A stretch of DNA of 42,766 nucleotides from an uncultured Verrucomicrobia subdivision 3 bacterium (GTDB lineage: Bacteria > Verrucomicrobiota > Verrucomicrobiia > Limisphaerales > UBA11358): NCBI GenBank assembly GCA_903875465.1, contig CAIQWB010000027.1:1-42766 (forward strand). The letters are read 5' to 3'. The notes beneath the pieces were generated by a model. That model was given only the letters and a program-made list of their open reading frames with translations, was not told where the DNA came from and searched no databases. Made by a program: the position numbers and the translations under genes. Below are positions 34,846 to 42,644 of the stretch, piece after piece. How positions within the stretch are numbered: position 1 is the stretch's first letter; every line of letters begins with the position of its first letter.

Positions 34846-35718
34846 ATGCGCAAAACCCTCATTGCCCTGCTGCTCACCGCCTGCCTCACCAGCCCGCTCG
34901 CCCTGGCCCGCGCCGATGCCGTCGCCGGCCGCCTCACCGTCACCGTCCAGGGTTCCGGACCCGATGTCATCTTGATCCCCGGCCTGGCCTGCTCCCGCGC
35001 CGTGTGGGATGGCACTGTCGCCCATCTCGCCGGACACTACCGCCTGCACCTCGTGCAAGTGGCCGGGTTCGCCGGGTCCCCCGCGCGGGCCAACGCCTCG
35101 GGGCCGGTCCTGGAACCCACCATCGCCGCGCTCGACGCATATATTAAAACCAACCATTTGAAATCGCCTTTCGTGATTGGCCATTCGATCGGCGGCTTGA
35201 TGGGCATGCTGCTCGCATTGGAACATCCCGAAGACACCGGCAAACTGCTGATTGTCGACTCCCTGCCCTTTTACAGCGTCCTCTTCGGCGCGGCCGATGC
35301 CGCCGCTGCCGCCCCGCAAGCCGCGCAAATGCGCGACCAGATTCTCCACGAAACCCCGGAGGCCTACGCCCAGGGCGAACGCCAGTTTCTCCCCACCATG
35401 GTCAGTTCCCCCGCCGGCCTCAAAGCCGCCACCGAATGGGCCATTGCCTCCGATAAATCCGTCGTCGCCCGCGCCCTCTACGAGGACCTCACCACCGACC
35501 TGCGCCCCCGCCTCAAAGAGATCAAGATCCCCGTCACCATGCTGTATCCCTGGTCAGACGCCATCGGTCTGCCCCCCGCCCGGGTCGACGACCTCTACCA
35601 GTCCAACTTTGCCACCCTCCCCCACAAACACCTGGTGCGCATCGATAAATCCTACCACTTCATCATGCTCGACCAACCCGCCGCCTTCGCCACCCAGGTC
35701 GACGAATTCCTCAAGTAA
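34846..35718 (+). CDS. Secreted alpha/beta-fold hydrolase
   Basis: The 290-residue product starts at ATG 34846 with a signal peptide (MRKTLIALLLTACLTSPLALARA); the frame is open further upstream but enters the repeat array. The oxyanion region VILIPGLACSRAVWDG lies near 44-59. The nucleophile elbow is FVIGHSIGGLMG near 108-119 (serine in GHSIGG), the acid is probably the Asp in YPWSDAIGLP near 232, and the histidine is in SYHFIMLDQP near 270. All triad residues are thus present. It would be an exported esterase, lipase or similar hydrolase; the substrate is unknown. It stands alone between two directly repeated MITE-like copies. Confidence 0.88.
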   Translation: MRKTLIALLLTACLTSPLALARADAVAGRLTVTVQGSGPDVILIPGLACSRAVWDGTVAHLAGHYRLHLVQVAGFAGSPARANASGPVLEPTIAALDAYIKTNHLKSPFVIGHSIGGLMGMLLALEHPEDTGKLLIVDSLPFYSVLFGAADAAAAAPQAAQMRDQILHETPEAYAQGERQFLPTMVSSPAGLKAATEWAIASDKSVVARALYEDLTTDLRPRLKEIKIPVTMLYPWSDAIGLPPARVDDLYQSNFATLPHKHLVRIDKSYHFIMLDQPAAFATQVDEFLK

Positions 35719-35766
35719 GGCCTCCCCCGGTCATGCCAGATCCAGTTCACGAGGCCGGCTGAGCGG

Positions 35767-36000
35767 TTAAACCCGAACCCCGAAATTAGAATGGCTGGGA
35801 TGCGTCAAGATATTGGAGCAGAAACACTTTGGAAAAATCGCCGGCATACCCGCAGAGGTCTGGTGAGACTGCCGCTGCGCGCAGCGCGCATCCTTAAATG
35901 GGCAACTGCTTGGCAGCGGCTTGGGAAGCCAATGTTCCCAAGCGTTTATGCCCAAGCGATGGATGCCGTCCGGCCGTTTTAATTTCGGAGTTCGGGTTAA
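35767..36000. mobile_element. MITE-like element, type A, copy 2
   Basis: The 229-bp core (35770-35998) aligns without gaps to copy 1 with about 14 mismatches by eye. Its left inverted repeat has two changes from copy 1, while the right repeat is unchanged. TTAA is again at both edges (35767-35770, 35997-36000). The inner hairpin GCTTGGGAA/TTCCCAAGC is retained. It lies 49 bp after the alpha/beta hydrolase gene. Confidence 0.8.
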
Positions 36001-36076
36001 AACAGTCTCTTAAGGAAAAAGCGCATTTTTGTCCAACCAGTCGAAAACCGACTTTCGCCTCAATTGCGAAACAAAC

Positions 36077-36111
36077 CTGATACGAGGGTTCGATTCCCTT
36101 CACCCGCTCCA
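36077..36111 (+). pseudogene. 3' fragment of a tRNA-Gly gene (probable attachment-site scar)
   Basis: The segment contains a T arm (GAGGG TTCGATT CCCTT), the acceptor 3' strand CACCCGC, discriminator T and an encoded CCA. A CACCCGC acceptor strand with U73 fits bacterial tRNA-Gly (5' strand GCGGGTG). The preceding sequence (CAATTGCGAAACAAAC) is not a tRNA 5' half, so the gene is cut near the 3' side of the anticodon arm. Such 3' fragments are usual at one end of elements integrated into tRNA genes. No integrase gene is visible in the window. Confidence 0.7.
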
Positions 36112-36356
36112 TTTATTATCAATGGTTTATGAAGAAGTGCAAGTAAAACACCCGCCCGAAAAATATTTTTCGCTCACTTCTAAAACGTTAGAAAATCTAA
36201 GCCTTAAGTTGGGAATCCCTTTATGCCACGGGCTGTATTTCTCTTTCATGAGAAAATTGCAACCATCGGCATTTTTGCAGATTTTATGACAAGCGAAGGA
36301 ACTCAAGGCAGCTTCCGACCCAAACCTGTCATGTTAAAAGTTTGAACATTTCATAC
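36112..36356. other. AT-rich spacer after the tRNA fragment
   Basis: The 245 bases are distinctly AT-rich compared with the rest of the window. A short frame (36122-36289, 55 codons) is present but has no recognisable features. The promoter of the downstream metal-efflux genes probably lies here; no operator for a metal regulator could be identified. Confidence 0.4.
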
Positions 36357-36755
36357 ATGAGGGTTATCTATAATCGCGTGCGGCGTTTACAGAACATCAT
36401 TTTTGCCCTGGCAGCCTTCCTCTGGCTGCCCGCCTCCGCACATTGTCAGTTAGAAACCGTCCCCGGCTTGGAGTTTCTCCGTTGCGCGGTGACCGCAGAT
36501 GCACATCATCCAGCTAAAAATTTCTGCTATGACTGTGCAAGCGAACAATCCCAATATCGGAGTGACCACACTCGACTGAATATTCCGACGCCCGAGTTGC
36601 TCACGATTTTCTCCGCACCCACGCTGCCGGCACTCACCGCTTTGCCGGCAGAAGTCAGCCTCGGTATTCTCACGGCGGCTCCGCCGTGGCTACCCAGCCG
36701 GCATTTTGTTTCCCGCACGGCGCTCCCTGCCCGTGCTCCCTCGATTGCTTCGTAA
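36357..36755 (+). CDS. Small secreted protein with CxxC motif upstream of the metal-efflux genes
   Basis: From ATG 36357 the product has 132 residues; an in-frame TTG at 36342 is a less likely start. The signal peptide is MRVIYNRVRRLQNIIFALAAFLWLPASAHC. The mature part contains HHPAKNFCYDC (two His and a CxxC) near residues 49-60, then a Pro/Leu-rich region ending RTALPARAPSIAS. I do not recognise the family. Because it lies directly ahead of an RND metal-efflux operon, a periplasmic metal-binding role is a reasonable guess. Codon use is less C-ending than in the region before 33676. Confidence 0.55.
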   Translation: MRVIYNRVRRLQNIIFALAAFLWLPASAHCQLETVPGLEFLRCAVTADAHHPAKNFCYDCASEQSQYRSDHTRLNIPTPELLTIFSAPTLPALTALPAEVSLGILTAAPPWLPSRHFVSRTALPARAPSIAS

Positions 36756-36859
36756 GTAGTCCCGTTCGGGACATCTCCCTGAATCCGGTGTGATTTAACA
36801 CTGTAGATTTTTTGTTGTCCCGTTTCCCCCCTGTTTTGGCTGGTCCGTTTGAATCATTT

Positions 36860-38158
36860 ATGAAGCAATTGAATTTTTATAGTTGGCCGCTTTTGTTGGC
36901 TGTGGCGCTTGGAAGCACCGTTGTGTTTTCGGCAAAAGGTCAGGATACCAACGCCGCAGCCGGCACGAAGGGATTGACGCTGGAGGCGGCTATCCGGCAA
37001 GCCCAAGCGGACAATCCAGAAATCCGGGTGCTGGCGGCGGATATCGCGGCAGCACGCGGCGAGGCCACGACGGTGAAGACGTGGCAGAATCCGGAACTCT
37101 CGGTCGCGCCGGGCTTCAAGTCGGTGCGCGATCCGTCGGACACACAATTTCACGGCAACTTCGGCTTGGAGCAAACCTTTGAGTGGCCAGGCAAGCGTTC
37201 GCTGCGCCGGGCGGTGGCGGAAAAGAATATCGCAGTGCGCCAGCTCGCTCTCGACGGGTTCCGCGCGCAACTGGCCATCCAGGTGCGCCGCGTTTACCAG
37301 ACCCTGCAGGCCGCCCGCGAAGTGGCAACGCTGCGCGAGCAACGACTGACACTCGCCAAATCCTTTGTCGAAGCCGCGAAGAAAAAAGTCGAAGGCGGCT
37401 ATGCGCCGGAATTCGAGGCAACGAAAGCGGAAGTCGAAGTGGTGTCAGCGCAAAAAGCATTGCGGGAAGCCGAAGCGCAGCAGGATGCGGCGCGAGTGAC
37501 ATTAAACGCGTTGATGGGCCGCAATCCGACTGAACCTTTGACGGTGGCCGGCGAACTGGATGCCAGCCTACGAGTGCCTGACCAGTCCCGGTTGATGGAA
37601 CAAGCCTTGTTGCGTAATCCAGTGGTGAAAGTCCAGGAAGCGGAAGCAGAGCGCACCGGCCTCAGCCTGCAATCCATCCGCAAGTCGCGGCTGCCGGATT
37701 TCAAAGTTGGCCCGAATCTCGAATATACCCGCGACGAGCAGATTGTCGGCCTGGGCTTCACGCTGCCGCTGCCGCTGTGGGACAAGAAGAAGGGCGAGAT
37801 CGCCACGGCCACCGCCGAGCAGGAAAAAGCGCTGGCGGAACTGGACAAACTGCGACGCGAGATCCTGCGGGACGTGACGACAGCGGCGCAGAACCTGACC
37901 GCGGCCAGCGATTCACTCGCATTTTACACACCCGCATTGCGCGACAAACTCAAGTTCGCGCTGGATGCCGCCACTCAGGGCTACGCGGAAGGCCGCACGC
38001 CGCTGCTGCTCTACCTTGAATCGCAACGCACGTATTTCGACACGCAGGCGGATTATTTTGCGACGCTGCAAAACCGGTTTACCGCGCAGGCGGAACTGGA
38101 ATCCGCCCTCGGCATTCCGCTCAATCAACTTTCCCAATCTCCAACCGAAACCAAATAA
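36860..38158 (+). CDS. TolC-family outer membrane efflux protein (CusC/CzcC type)
   Basis: The 432-residue product starts at ATG 36860 with a signal peptide (MKQLNFYSWPLLLAVALGSTVVFSAKG); a frame-open ATG at 36812 would add 16 unlikely residues. Two copies of the outer membrane efflux repeat are visible: LTLEAAIRQAQADNPEIRVLAADIAAARGEA near 37-67 with long coiled helices after it, and LMEQALLRNPVVKVQEAEAERTGLSLQSIRKSRLPDFKVG near 240-280. FEWPGKRSLRRAVAEKN is typical of the metal-efflux branch. There is no lipobox cysteine. It would form the outer membrane channel for the pump encoded at 39549. The adaptor gene follows after 8 bp. Confidence 0.92.
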   Translation: MKQLNFYSWPLLLAVALGSTVVFSAKGQDTNAAAGTKGLTLEAAIRQAQADNPEIRVLAADIAAARGEATTVKTWQNPELSVAPGFKSVRDPSDTQFHGNFGLEQTFEWPGKRSLRRAVAEKNIAVRQLALDGFRAQLAIQVRRVYQTLQAAREVATLREQRLTLAKSFVEAAKKKVEGGYAPEFEATKAEVEVVSAQKALREAEAQQDAARVTLNALMGRNPTEPLTVAGELDASLRVPDQSRLMEQALLRNPVVKVQEAEAERTGLSLQSIRKSRLPDFKVGPNLEYTRDEQIVGLGFTLPLPLWDKKKGEIATATAEQEKALAELDKLRREILRDVTTAAQNLTAASDSLAFYTPALRDKLKFALDAATQGYAEGRTPLLLYLESQRTYFDTQADYFATLQNRFTAQAELESALGIPLNQLSQSPTETK

Positions 38159-38166
38159 TTTTTCCC

Positions 38167-39102
38167 ATGAAGAAACTGACTCCATTCCTCTTGCTCATCG
38201 TCGCCCTCGCCGGGTGCGGTAAAAAAGAAGCCGCCACAGAAACGAAACCGGAAGCCGCGCCCGAAACCAAACGCGACGAGAACATCGTCACGCTCACCAA
38301 GGCAAACTTGGAGAATGTCACGCTCAAGACCGAGCCGGCACAGTTGAGCAATCTCGGCATGACACTCAAGGCGGCGGGCCGCGTCAGCGCCAACTGGAAT
38401 AAGACCGCCAAAGTCACCAGCACCTTGGAAGGCCGGTTGAGCAAACTCAATCTTGACCTGAACGACCCGGTGAAAGCGGGCGACGTCGTAGCCTTGGTGG
38501 ATTCGCCGGAACTGCTGGGAAAGGCGCTGGAACTCAAGGCGGCCATTGATGGTGTAATCATCGAGCGCACCGCCACGGCGGGCGAACTAGTGGACAAAAG
38601 CAAGGTCATCTACACTATCAGCGACCCGACGCAGCTTTGGGCGATTGCGGAAGTGAAGGAGCGGGACATCGCGGCCGTGAAGCTCGGCCAGGACGCGACG
38701 TTCACGACGCTGGCGTTTCCCGACGAGAAATTCCGCGGCAAGGTGGTGCTCCTTGGCAATCAGGTAGAAACCGGTTCACGGACGTTGGAAGTCCGCATCG
38801 CGGTGGACAATGCTGACGGACGGTTGAAGCCGGGAATGTTCGCCGATGTCGAGATCGTCACGACCATCCTCGACAACGTGCTGATCATTCCTGACAACGC
38901 GCTGGAAACCGACGGTGCCAACCAGATTGTTTTTGTGGCGCTCGACGGCAACAAATTTGAGAAGCGCACGGTGAAACTGGGGTTGGAGCAATCAGGGCGC
39001 GTGCAAATCCTCGACGGCGTGAAGGCGGGCGAGAACATCGTCACCACCGGCGGCTTCATTTTGAAATCCGAAATGCTCAAAGGCCAACTAGGAGAAGAAT
39101 AA
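38167..39102 (+). CDS. RND periplasmic adaptor lipoprotein (CusB/CzcB type), apparently without alpha-hairpin
   Basis: The 311-residue product is a lipoprotein: the signal sequence ends LIVALAGCGKK, a lipobox with Cys18. The half-lipoyl segment LEGRLSKLNLDLNDPVKAGDVVALVDSPELLG near 87-118 is followed almost at once by the second half, AAIDGVIIERTATAGELVDKSKVIYTI. In typical CusB/CzcB proteins some 80-100 residues of coiled-coil hairpin stand between these halves. The beta-barrel (LWAIAEVKERDIAAVKLGQDATF...GKVVLLGNQVETGSRTLEVRIAV) and membrane-proximal domain (VLIIPDNALETDG) follow normally. It should link the outer membrane protein and the pump. Gaps to its neighbours are 8 bp and 4 bp. Confidence 0.88.
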   Translation: MKKLTPFLLLIVALAGCGKKEAATETKPEAAPETKRDENIVTLTKANLENVTLKTEPAQLSNLGMTLKAAGRVSANWNKTAKVTSTLEGRLSKLNLDLNDPVKAGDVVALVDSPELLGKALELKAAIDGVIIERTATAGELVDKSKVIYTISDPTQLWAIAEVKERDIAAVKLGQDATFTTLAFPDEKFRGKVVLLGNQVETGSRTLEVRIAVDNADGRLKPGMFADVEIVTTILDNVLIIPDNALETDGANQIVFVALDGNKFEKRTVKLGLEQSGRVQILDGVKAGENIVTTGGFILKSEMLKGQLGEE

Positions 39103-39106
39103 ATTT

Positions 39107-39538
39107 ATGAACACCCTTTTACGTTTGCTCACGGTCAGCCTATTAACGGTTATCTCCAGCGGTTGTGCCACGCACCAACCGTCCGGGCTGGCTTACCACA
39201 CTGAATCACACTCGGCCGGCGGAGTAAAAATCCTGAGCGTCGGTCTGTTGGCGGACGCTAACGGCTTGCTAGTGCACGGAACGGTGGAACGCCAAACCGG
39301 ATATTATGGAACGCCGTTCCGCCATTTAGACCTAGAAGTGCGCGGACCCGCAGGGGAGCAACTGACTAAAGCACCCATCAAATTTTTCCCCAATCCGATA
39401 GCTCATGCCCGCACGGTTGCGGGACGGGCGACTTATACTTTTCGACTCGCAACACTCCCGCCGCCCAATAGCACGATCCGAGTGAGCGTGGATTTTTCTC
39501 TGCTTGAGGAATGTAAACAGGCGATCGCTGCCAAATAA
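39107..39538 (+). CDS. Small lipoprotein of unknown function within the efflux operon
   Basis: The 143-residue product has a lipoprotein signal (LLTVISSGCATHQ, Cys20) and a compact beta-rich domain with GLLVHGTVERQTGYYGTPFRHLDLEVRGPAGEQL and a strand-rich end. It resembles small periplasmic immunoglobulin-like lipoproteins, but I cannot name the family. It starts 4 bp after the adaptor gene and ends 10 bp before the pump gene, so it is firmly embedded in the operon. Its start is preceded by GGAGAAGAAT inside the end of the adaptor gene, one of few Shine-Dalgarno-like sequences in the window. Confidence 0.75.
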   Translation: MNTLLRLLTVSLLTVISSGCATHQPSGLAYHTESHSAGGVKILSVGLLADANGLLVHGTVERQTGYYGTPFRHLDLEVRGPAGEQLTKAPIKFFPNPIAHARTVAGRATYTFRLATLPPPNSTIRVSVDFSLLEECKQAIAAK

Positions 39539-39548
39539 TTTTTGGACC

Positions 39549-42500
39549 ATGATCAATCCCATCCTCCAGTTTTCCGTCCGCCAGCGATTACTCGTTCTGT
39601 TGGCCACGCTGATCCTCATCGGCTTCGGCTGGCTCTCGCTCCGGCAAATCCCGATTGACGCTTTCCCCGACGTGACCAACGTGCAGGTGCAGGTGCTCGC
39701 GACGGCCGGCGGCATGTCGCCGCCCGACATGGAAAAGCTTGTAACGCGGCCCATTGAAATTGAACTGGCCGGTTTGCCGAAACTCACGGAAGTGCGGTCG
39801 GTTTCCAAAATCGGCTTGTGCGTCATCACCGTGGTTTTTGAGGACAACGTGGACGATTACTTTGCCCGCCAACTGGTGTTCGAGCGGCTGGCTGGGGCGC
39901 GGGACAAACTGCCAGCGGGCGTGGACGTGCAGCTTGGCCCGATCAGCACCGGCTTGGGTGAAATCTACCAATACACCCTCGTCAGTAAGGATAAAAAATA
40001 CGACGCGACGGAACTGCGCACCATCCAGCAATACATCGTGCGGCCCATTCTGCGCACCGTGCCGGGGGTCACGGACGTCAATTCCTTCGGCGGTTTGGTG
40101 AAGCAATATCAGGTGCTCATCAAACCAGACCGGCTTACTTCCTATGGCATCACGTTGCAGCAGGTCTTCGAGTCGCTGGAAAAGAACAACGCCAACGCGA
40201 GCGGCAATTTCATTGAACACGGCTCGGAACAATACGTCGTGCGCGGACTGGGGTTGGTCAAAGATACGAAGGACATTGAAAACATCATCGTGGCAACGCA
40301 TGAACACGCGCCCGTGTATGTGCGGGATGTGGCGGACGTGGTCATCGGGGCGGAACTGCGGCAGGGTGCGGTGACGGCCAACGGCGAAGGCGAAGCGGTG
40401 GCGGGAATCGTCCTCATGCTCAAAGGTGCGAGCGGGCGTGAGGTGGTCAATGCGGTGAAGGAAAAACTACCCGCCATCCAGAAGGCCTTGCCGCCGGGCG
40501 TGGAGTTAGTGCCGTTTTATGACCGCACCGATCTCGTCACGAAAGCGATTTATACCGTTACGAAAGCCTTGGGCGAAGGGGCGGTTTTTGTCTTCATCAT
40601 CCTGATAATCCTGCTCGCGGATATTCGCAGCGCCATCATCGTGACCCTGATTTTGCCACTGGCCGCACTGTTCGCTTTCATCATGATGAAGTGGTATGGC
40701 CTTTCGGCCAATCTCATGTCGCTGGGCGGACTGGCCATCGGCATCGGCATGATGGTGGACGGCGCGGTCGTGATGGTGGAAAACATCCATCGCCACCTGA
40801 CGGAAAAAACGGATGAAGCCGAGAAGCATGCGCATGCGGGAAAAACGGAGGTCGTGCTTTACGCGGCCAAGGAAGTGGGCCGGCCGATTGTCTTCGGCAT
40901 CTTCATCATCATCGTGGTGTTCCTGCCGTTGTTCACGCTGCAAGGGTTCGAGGGGAAAATGTTCGCCCCGCTGGCGTTCACCATTTCCTTTGCGTTGCTC
41001 GGTTCGTTGATTCTTTCGCTGACTCTCGTGCCGATGCTGTGCACAGTCTTCTTGAAACAAGTTCCCCACGAGCATGACCCATTTCATATCCGCTGGTTGA
41101 AAGACGCCTATCTCGCGCTGCTGAAACCGTGCGTGCGCCGCCCGTGGCTCGTGGTGCTGCCAGCGGTGCTGGCACTGGCAGGTGCATTGGCGCTGGTGCC
41201 GCGCATCGGCACGGAGTTTTTGCCGACACTGGACGAAGGCTGCGTGGGCCTGCAAACCTTCCGGATCCCCAGCATCTCGCTCCCGCAGTCGCTTGAACTG
41301 CAGGGTCGCGCCGAGCGCATCTTGAAGCGTTTTCCCGAAGTCGTGGACGTGGTGTCCAAGACGGGCCGGGCGGACATCGCCTCCGACCCGATGGGTTTGG
41401 AAATCAGCGACGTCATCGTCACGCTGAAGCCGCGTGAGGAATGGACAACCGCCAAGACCAAAGACGAACTGGTGGACAAGATGCGCGAGGCGATGGCGGA
41501 GCTGCCCGGCGTGGCGTCGAGTTTTTCACAACCGATCGCGCTGCGCGTGGACGAACTGGTCAGCGGCGTGAAGTCCGCCATTGGAATCAAGATTTTCGGC
41601 GATGATCTGGACGTGCTGAAGGACAAGGCCGAAGCGGTTGCCCGCGTGCTGGCGAAAGTGCGCGGCTCGGCGGACATCAACATTGAGAAAGTCAGCGGTC
41701 TGGCCTATTTGCAAATCGAAATCGACCGCGACAAGCTCGCGCGTTACGGCATCAACGTCGCCGACGTGCAGGAAGTCGTGGAGACCGCCATCGGCGGCAA
41801 GGAGGCGACGAAGGTTTATGAAGGGCAGAAAGTCTTTGGTCTGGCGGTGCGCTTTCCTGAATCGGCGCGGAGCGATGTTTCTCCTATCCGGCAAATCCTC
41901 ATCGCTTCACCGCAAGGCGCGCTGATTCCGCTCGGCCAACTGGCGCACGTCTATGTGACGGAAGGCCCGGCGCAAATCAGCCGCGAGATGGCACAACGCC
42001 GCATTGTCGTGGAATGCAACGTGACCGACCGCGACATCGGCAGCTTCGTCAACGAAGCGCAGGCGAAGATTGACGCGGCTGTGAAACTGCCGCCGGGTTA
42101 TTACCTGACCTGGGGCGGGCAATTCGAGAACCAGCAACGCGCAATGAAACGATTCAGCATCGTCGTGCCGATCACCATCGCGGCGATTTTCCTGTTGTTG
42201 TTCGGCTCGTTCAACTCGGTGAAGCAGGCGTTGCTCATCATCCTGAACATTCCCTTTGCGCTGATCGGCGGTATCCTTGCGCTGCTCATCGGCGACTTCA
42301 ACATGAGTGTGAGTGCCAGCGTGGGCTTCATCGCGCTGTTCGGCGTGGCGGTGCTGAACGGCGTGGTGATGGTGAGTTATTTCAACGAACTGCGACGCGA
42401 AGGAATGAAGATCGAGCTTGCCGTGATCAAAGGCGCGGTGCTGCGATTACGTCCCGTGCTCATCACCGCGAGTGTCGCGGCGCTGGGCTTGGTGCCGATG

Positions 42501-42644
42501 CTGTTTGCCACCGGGCCGGGCAGTGAAATTCAAAAACCGCTCGCCGCCGTCGTCATCGGCGGACTCATCAGCTCCACGCTGCTGACCTTGTTCTTGCTGC
42601 CGGCGCTCTACAAGGCGTTTGAACGTAAAGGGGTCACCCATTAG
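39549..42644 (+). CDS. Heavy-metal efflux RND pump (CusA/CzcA family)
   Basis: The 1031-residue product starts at ATG 39549 (MINPILQFSVRQRLLVLLATL); an upstream GTG would overlap the lipoprotein gene. Twelve transmembrane helices and two large periplasmic loops are evident. IDAFPDVTNVQVQV near 36, LSLGGLAIGIGMMVDGAVVMVENIHRHL near 390-417 (helix 4) and SASVGFIALFGVAVLNGVVMVSYFNELR in the C-terminal half are HME-RND hallmarks. D404 and E411 match the proton-relay Asp and Glu of helix 4, but the Asp six residues earlier in CzcA is Gly398 here. The pump would expel a metal cation from periplasm or cytoplasm through the outer membrane protein encoded at 36860. Whether the substrate is Cu/Ag, Zn/Co/Cd or Ni cannot be decided. 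Confidence 0.95.
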   Translation: MINPILQFSVRQRLLVLLATLILIGFGWLSLRQIPIDAFPDVTNVQVQVLATAGGMSPPDMEKLVTRPIEIELAGLPKLTEVRSVSKIGLCVITVVFEDNVDDYFARQLVFERLAGARDKLPAGVDVQLGPISTGLGEIYQYTLVSKDKKYDATELRTIQQYIVRPILRTVPGVTDVNSFGGLVKQYQVLIKPDRLTSYGITLQQVFESLEKNNANASGNFIEHGSEQYVVRGLGLVKDTKDIENIIVATHEHAPVYVRDVADVVIGAELRQGAVTANGEGEAVAGIVLMLKGASGREVVNAVKEKLPAIQKALPPGVELVPFYDRTDLVTKAIYTVTKALGEGAVFVFIILIILLADIRSAIIVTLILPLAALFAFIMMKWYGLSANLMSLGGLAIGIGMMVDGAVVMVENIHRHLTEKTDEAEKHAHAGKTEVVLYAAKEVGRPIVFGIFIIIVVFLPLFTLQGFEGKMFAPLAFTISFALLGSLILSLTLVPMLCTVFLKQVPHEHDPFHIRWLKDAYLALLKPCVRRPWLVVLPAVLALAGALALVPRIGTEFLPTLDEGCVGLQTFRIPSISLPQSLELQGRAERILKRFPEVVDVVSKTGRADIASDPMGLEISDVIVTLKPREEWTTAKTKDELVDKMREAMAELPGVASSFSQPIALRVDELVSGVKSAIGIKIFGDDLDVLKDKAEAVARVLAKVRGSADINIEKVSGLAYLQIEIDRDKLARYGINVADVQEVVETAIGGKEATKVYEGQKVFGLAVRFPESARSDVSPIRQILIASPQGALIPLGQLAHVYVTEGPAQISREMAQRRIVVECNVTDRDIGSFVNEAQAKIDAAVKLPPGYYLTWGGQFENQQRAMKRFSIVVPITIAAIFLLLFGSFNSVKQALLIILNIPFALIGGILALLIGDFNMSVSASVGFIALFGVAVLNGVVMVSYFNELRREGMKIELAVIKGAVLRLRPVLITASVAALGLVPMLFATGPGSEIQKPLAAVVIGGLISSTLLTLFLLPALYKAFERKGVTH

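Noticed and set aside
35894-36112. Minus-strand frame beginning MERVKGIEPSYQ
   Set aside because: The peptide is the antisense translation of the tRNA-Gly T arm and acceptor end, a well-known annotation artefact, and then runs through the MITE-like element.
36122-36289. Possible 55-codon gene after the tRNA fragment
   Set aside because: Short, in AT-rich DNA, with no signal peptide, motif or ribosome binding site; kept only as part of the described spacer.
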